A DNA stretch of 17,575 nt from Dokdonella_A sp040005635 (GTDB taxonomy: Bacteria; Pseudomonadota; Gammaproteobacteria; Xanthomonadales; Rhodanobacteraceae): the NCBI GenBank assembly GCA_040005635.1, contig JBDTYM010000081.1:1-17575 (forward strand). The letters are read 5' to 3'. The notes beneath the pieces were generated by a model that saw only the letters and a program-made list of their open reading frames with translations, did no database searches and was not told the origin of the DNA. The translations under genes and the position numbers were made by a program. Below, one piece after another: positions 14,565-17,575 of the stretch (its first letter is position 1; every line of letters starts with the position of its first letter).

Positions 14565-14948
14565 TCACCGCAGATTGTCGGGGATTGCAGCAACAAGGGC
14601 GGTAAGCAAGCCGGGGCTTGGCGCATTCGCGATGTCAGAGGCGGCAGAGGCGTTGAACCAGTGCGCGGTCAGTTCAACGGCTGTCAGCCCGCAGGCCTTT
14701 GTGTGCACGTCAGCGCTGGTGCGCATGTCGTCGAGCAGCGCTCTGAGATGGACGCGTTCCGCACCTTGGGCGGCTGACGTCTTGTCGGTGGCACGACCGC
14801 GGTCGGGGTGCGACGGCACTGCGTTGCGCGGAGCTTCGACATCGAGGGTCACATAGCCGGCAGGGACTGCGGCCGAAGTCACGGATACCGTCGCGGTGCC
14901 GAACGCCAAACCGAGTACGATGCCGGGCCCGGCCATCTTGCTCTGCAT
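14565..14948 (-). CDS. Small hypothetical exported protein, 127 aa
   Basis: This leftward frame encodes a plausible signal peptide: MQSKMAGPGIVLGLAFGTAT followed by VSVTSAAVPA with likely cleavage near the SAA. The mature part of about 100 residues has a mixed composition (AGYVTLDVEAPRNAVPS, RVHLRALLDDMRTSADVHTK, TAVELTAHWFNASAASD) and one Cys. Third-position GC is noticeably lower than in the flanking genes, so either recent acquisition or weak constraint is possible. No Shine-Dalgarno site is obvious before 14948; M5 is an alternative start. It fills nearly all of the 529-nt gap between ybeD and lipB. I do not recognise the family. The convincing signal peptide is the main reason to keep it. 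Confidence 0.5.
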   Translation of the reverse strand: MQSKMAGPGIVLGLAFGTATVSVTSAAVPAGYVTLDVEAPRNAVPSHPDRGRATDKTSAAQGAERVHLRALLDDMRTSADVHTKACGLTAVELTAHWFNASAASDIANAPSPGLLTALVAAIPDNLR

Positions 14949-15055
14949 GACGTGACTCGCAGATCGTCTGTGCGGCTAGTTTGGCAAGTTGGCAAACGCG
15001 CCGGTCCGCCGCTCGGCGCGGTTGTGAAATCCACACCAGAACCCATTTCCCGATC

Positions 15056-15745
15056 ATGTCCCCACCCGTTCTCGTGCGCCGCCTCGGCCGCCAACCCTAC
15101 GAACCGGTCTGGCGCGCGATGCAGGCGTTCACCGACACGCGCGGCCCGGAAACTCCGGACGAACTGTGGGTGCTCGAACACGATCCGGTCTTCACGCTCG
15201 GCCAGGCCGGCAAGTGGGAACACGTGCTGATGCCAGGCGATATCCCGGTTGTACCGGTCGATCGCGGCGGACAGGTTACCTATCACGGTCCCGGCCAGAT
15301 CGTCGCCTATCCGCTGTTCGACCTGCGTCGCCTGAAGATCGGCGTGCGCGAACTGGTCAATCGCATCGAGCAGTCGTTGATCGACACGCTGGAGACCTGG
15401 AACATCGTCGCCGTGCGCCGCGACGGCGCGCCCGGCGTGTACGTCGGCGACGCCAAGGTCGCCGCTCTCGGTCTGCGCGTGCGCCGCGGCTGCTCCTTCC
15501 ATGGTCTCGCATTCAATATCGCGATGGACCTGGAGCCATTCCACCGCATCAATCCCTGCGGTTATCAAGGTCTTGCCGTCACCCAGGTGCTAGACTTGGG
15601 CGGCCCCGGCTCGCTGGCCGAGGTCGAAACGGTCCTGATCGGCGAACTGGCGCGGCAATTTGGCCTGAGGCCGATCGCCGCCGCTGCACAGCTTCCTCCC
15701 TTTGCCACCCCGGTCGACGCGGCGCGCGCCGCCGAGCCCGCCTGA
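15056..15745 (+). CDS. lipB: Lipoyl(octanoyl) transferase LipB
   Basis: LipB moves octanoate from octanoyl-ACP to the lipoyl-domain lysine of 2-oxoacid dehydrogenases and the glycine cleavage H protein. The 229-residue product shows the family blocks DELWVLEHDPVFTLGQAGK, DRGGQVTYHGPGQIVAYPLFD, GDAKVAALGLRVRRGCSFHG, and NPCGYQGLAVTQV. The catalytic Cys/Lys dyad is C168 and K134 (C169 and K135 in E. coli). The ATG at 15056 (MSPPVLVRRLG) is chosen because upstream sequence in the frame is not family-like and would need a TTG start. No Shine-Dalgarno site is visible. lipA follows after 10 nt, so the two are clearly one unit. Confidence 0.97.
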   Translation: MSPPVLVRRLGRQPYEPVWRAMQAFTDTRGPETPDELWVLEHDPVFTLGQAGKWEHVLMPGDIPVVPVDRGGQVTYHGPGQIVAYPLFDLRRLKIGVRELVNRIEQSLIDTLETWNIVAVRRDGAPGVYVGDAKVAALGLRVRRGCSFHGLAFNIAMDLEPFHRINPCGYQGLAVTQVLDLGGPGSLAEVETVLIGELARQFGLRPIAAAAQLPPFATPVDAARAAEPA

Positions 15746-15755
15746 ACTTTCGCGC

Positions 15756-16742
15756 ATGAACGACGCCAAGATTATTCCGCTTTCCGTCGTCGAGACGCCG
15801 CTCGACAAGCAGATGGGCGAAGACAAGATCGCGCGCAACCGCGCGGCCTTCGCCGATGCGCCCACCCTGCGCAAGCCGAGCTGGATCCGCGTGCGCATTC
15901 CGGCCGGCAATGCCGTCGCGAAGCTGAAAGCGAAGCTGCGCGAGAACCGCCTCGTCACCGTATGCGAGGAAGCCTCCTGCCCGAACATCCACGAATGCTT
16001 CGGCAAGGGCACCGCCACCTTCATGATCCTGGGCGAGGTCTGCACGCGGCGCTGCTCGTTCTGTGACGTGGCGCATGGCCGCCCGAAAGCGCCCGATCCG
16101 CTGGAAGCTGCGCATCTGGCCGGCACGATCCGCGACATGGGCCTCAAGTACGTCGTCATCACCTCGGTCGACCGCGACGACTTGCGCGACGGCGGCGCGG
16201 CGCATTTCGCGTCCTGCATCAGGGCCGTGCGCTTCGAGAATCCCGGCATCCGCATCGAGATCCTGACCCCCGATTTTCGCGGCAAGGGCCGCATGGAGCG
16301 CGCCCTCGAGGCGCTCGCGGGCGATCCGCCCGACGTCTTCAACCACAACCTGGAAACGCCGCGCGCGCTGTACCGCGAGGTACGCCCGGGAGCTGACTAC
16401 GACTGGTCGCTCGACCTGCTGCAGCGCTTCAAGGCGCAGCATCCGCAGGTGCCGACCAAGTCCGGCATCATGCTCGGACTCGGCGAAACGTTCGCCCAGG
16501 TCGAGGAAACGTTGAACGATCTGCGCGCCCACGATGTCGATATGGTTACGATCGGTCAATACTTGCAGCCGAGCGCCCACCATCATCCGGTACTGCGCTA
16601 CTGGACGCCGGATGAGTTCAAGGCGTTCGAGGAGCTCGGCTACCGCATCGGTTTCGAGCATGTCGCTTCGGGTCCGATGGTACGTTCCTCGTACCATGCG
16701 GACGAAATGGCACATGCCGCAGGTTTCGTACAGGTTGCATGA
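15756..16742 (+). CDS. lipA: Lipoyl synthase LipA
   Basis: This radical-SAM enzyme inserts two sulfurs into the octanoyl chain left by LipB. Both iron-sulfur sites are complete in the 328-residue product: the auxiliary cluster CX4CX5C at C70, C75 and C81 (CEEASCPNIHEC) and the SAM-binding CX3CX2C at C96, C100 and C103 (CTRRCSFC). The C-terminal RSSY motif, whose Ser (S311 here) ligates the auxiliary cluster, is present as VRSSYHADEMAHAAG. TKSGIMLGLGE and QYLQPSAHHHPV are further family blocks. The ATG at 15756 (MNDAKIIPLSVVE) fits the usual 321-328 residue length. Located 10 nt after lipB, probably translationally linked. Confidence 0.98.
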   Translation: MNDAKIIPLSVVETPLDKQMGEDKIARNRAAFADAPTLRKPSWIRVRIPAGNAVAKLKAKLRENRLVTVCEEASCPNIHECFGKGTATFMILGEVCTRRCSFCDVAHGRPKAPDPLEAAHLAGTIRDMGLKYVVITSVDRDDLRDGGAAHFASCIRAVRFENPGIRIEILTPDFRGKGRMERALEALAGDPPDVFNHNLETPRALYREVRPGADYDWSLDLLQRFKAQHPQVPTKSGIMLGLGETFAQVEETLNDLRAHDVDMVTIGQYLQPSAHHHPVLRYWTPDEFKAFEELGYRIGFEHVASGPMVRSSYHADEMAHAAGFVQVA

Positions 16743-16826
16743 TTTATAGCTAGGCCGGTCTTGCAGGCGTCCGCACGCGGGCGATCCACGTCTCGAGACC
16801 GCCTCGTCCCACAGTCGGAGATCGTA

Positions 16827-17575
16827 ATGCGGAAGTTGTTGCTGAGCGTCGCGCTGACGGCCCTGATGGGTCCCGTTCTTGTCGATACCGCCATCGCCAA
16901 GCCCACCCAGGAAGCCGGCGCGCCGCTGCTCAAGGCGACCCCGTCGGAAGCGGAGGCCGCCGTCTGGGCGACACGCTTCCTGACCCGCTTCCACTACAAG
17001 CCGACGCCGCTCGATGACGCGATGTCGGAACAGATCTTCAAGCGCTACCTCGATTCGCTCGATGGCGACAAGCTGTTCTTCACGCAGGCCGACGTCGACA
17101 AGTTCGCCGGCTACAAGGACAAGCTCGACGACGCGATCTACGACCAGGATCTGGCCGCGCCGTACGCGATCTTCAACATCTACGAGCAGCGCGTCGGCGA
17201 ACGTGTCGCCTATGCGCGCTCGCTGCTGGCCAAGGGCTTCGACTTCAGCGTCGCCGAAACCTACCAGTACGACCGCGAGAAGGTGCCGTGGGCGAAGGAC
17301 GAGGGCGAGGTCGATGACCTCTGGCGCAAGCGCATCAAGAACGACTGGCTGCGCCTGAAGCTGGCCGGCAAGGCCGACAAGGACATCCGCGACACGCTCG
17401 ACAAGCGCTACTCGGCCTACCTCGACCGCGTCCATCAGCTCAACAGCGAGGACGTGTTCCAGACTTTCATGAACGCGTATGCCTCATCGATCGAACCGCA
17501 TACCAACTACCTCGGACCGCGCGCGTCGGAGAACTTCGACATCGCGATGAAGCTGTCGCTCGAAGGCATCGGCGC
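16827..17575 (+). CDS. prc: Tail-specific protease Prc/Tsp, N-terminal part
   Basis: The frame opens at ATG 16827 with CGGAG six nucleotides upstream and runs off the right edge after 249 codons. It begins with a signal peptide (MRKLLLSVALTALMGPVLVD, cleavage near AIA). A helical N-terminal domain follows, with RFLTRFHYKPTPLDDAMSEQ, FKRYLDSLDGDKLFFTQADV and then YASSIEPHTNYLGPR plus MKLSLEGIGA at the very end. That last block is the entry to the PDZ domain in Prc. Family members are periplasmic Ser/Lys proteases that degrade proteins by their nonpolar C-termini, and in E. coli work with NlpI to control the hydrolase MepS. The PDZ and catalytic Ser/Lys parts are beyond the window. It may have its own promoter in the 84-nt gap after lipA. 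Confidence 0.93.
   Translation, partial: MRKLLLSVALTALMGPVLVDTAIAKPTQEAGAPLLKATPSEAEAAVWATRFLTRFHYKPTPLDDAMSEQIFKRYLDSLDGDKLFFTQADVDKFAGYKDKLDDAIYDQDLAAPYAIFNIYEQRVGERVAYARSLLAKGFDFSVAETYQYDREKVPWAKDEGEVDDLWRKRIKNDWLRLKLAGKADKDIRDTLDKRYSAYLDRVHQLNSEDVFQTFMNAYASSIEPHTNYLGPRASENFDIAMKLSLEGIG

Noticed and set aside
16789..16800. GTCTCGAGAC palindrome between lipA and prc as an operator
   Set aside because: A 10-bp palindrome alone, without a recognisable promoter beside it, is weak evidence in this composition.
15579..17435. 618-residue minus-strand ORF opposite lipB, lipA and prc
   Set aside because: Antisense shadow of three conserved genes; repetitive Arg/Val/Leu/Asp composition without recognisable motifs.

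Overview
The window is GC-rich chromosomal DNA from a gammaproteobacterium, most likely of the order Lysobacterales (Xanthomonadales), perhaps the Rhodanobacteraceae. This placement is an inference. It rests on gene order (mreBCD, mrdA and rodA directly followed by mltB, rlpA, dacA, ybeD, lipB and lipA), strong G/C bias at third codon positions, weak Shine-Dalgarno sites, and a secreted beta-propeller protein ending in an IFADGF-type tail. I recall such tails from proteins of this group but could not check it.

Left flank (1-3718). A truncated extracellular FG-GAP/VCBS beta-propeller gene and a rubredoxin gene read rightward. The rubredoxin stop codon lies in the left end of a 165-bp near-perfect palindrome (1805-1969) with 22-bp terminal inverted repeats, a MITE-like element. 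Next come a small unrecognised ORF (2132-2341) and a leftward pair: a PfkB/adenosine-kinase-like gene and a DUF192 lipoprotein gene.

Core (4047-9711). The rod-shape operon is mreB, mreC, mreD, mrdA (PBP2) and rodA. The mreCD and mrdA-rodA pairs are joined by ATGA overlaps, and 12 nt separate mreD from mrdA. The mreB-mreC gap carries an inverted pair of 29-bp hairpin repeats. MreB filaments, MreC/MreD, the transpeptidase PBP2 and the SEDS glycosyltransferase RodA together form the elongasome, which builds the lateral wall.

Right part (9712-17575). An antisense gene for a small Cys-containing secreted protein separates rodA from the wall-remodelling block. That block is mltB (lytic transglycosylase), rlpA (septal transglycosylase-type lipoprotein, GTGA-coupled to mltB) and a D,D-carboxypeptidase (dacA/dacC type). 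ybeD (DUF493) follows, then a second small antisense secreted ORF, then lipB and lipA, which make protein-bound lipoate. The window ends inside a tail-specific protease gene (prc).

I saw no CRISPR array, tRNA, rRNA, transposase, phage gene or recognisable defence system. The most unusual items are the palindromic element beside rubredoxin, the hairpin pair inside the mre operon, and the unrecognised small genes set into otherwise conserved operons. I found no convincing new multi-gene system.
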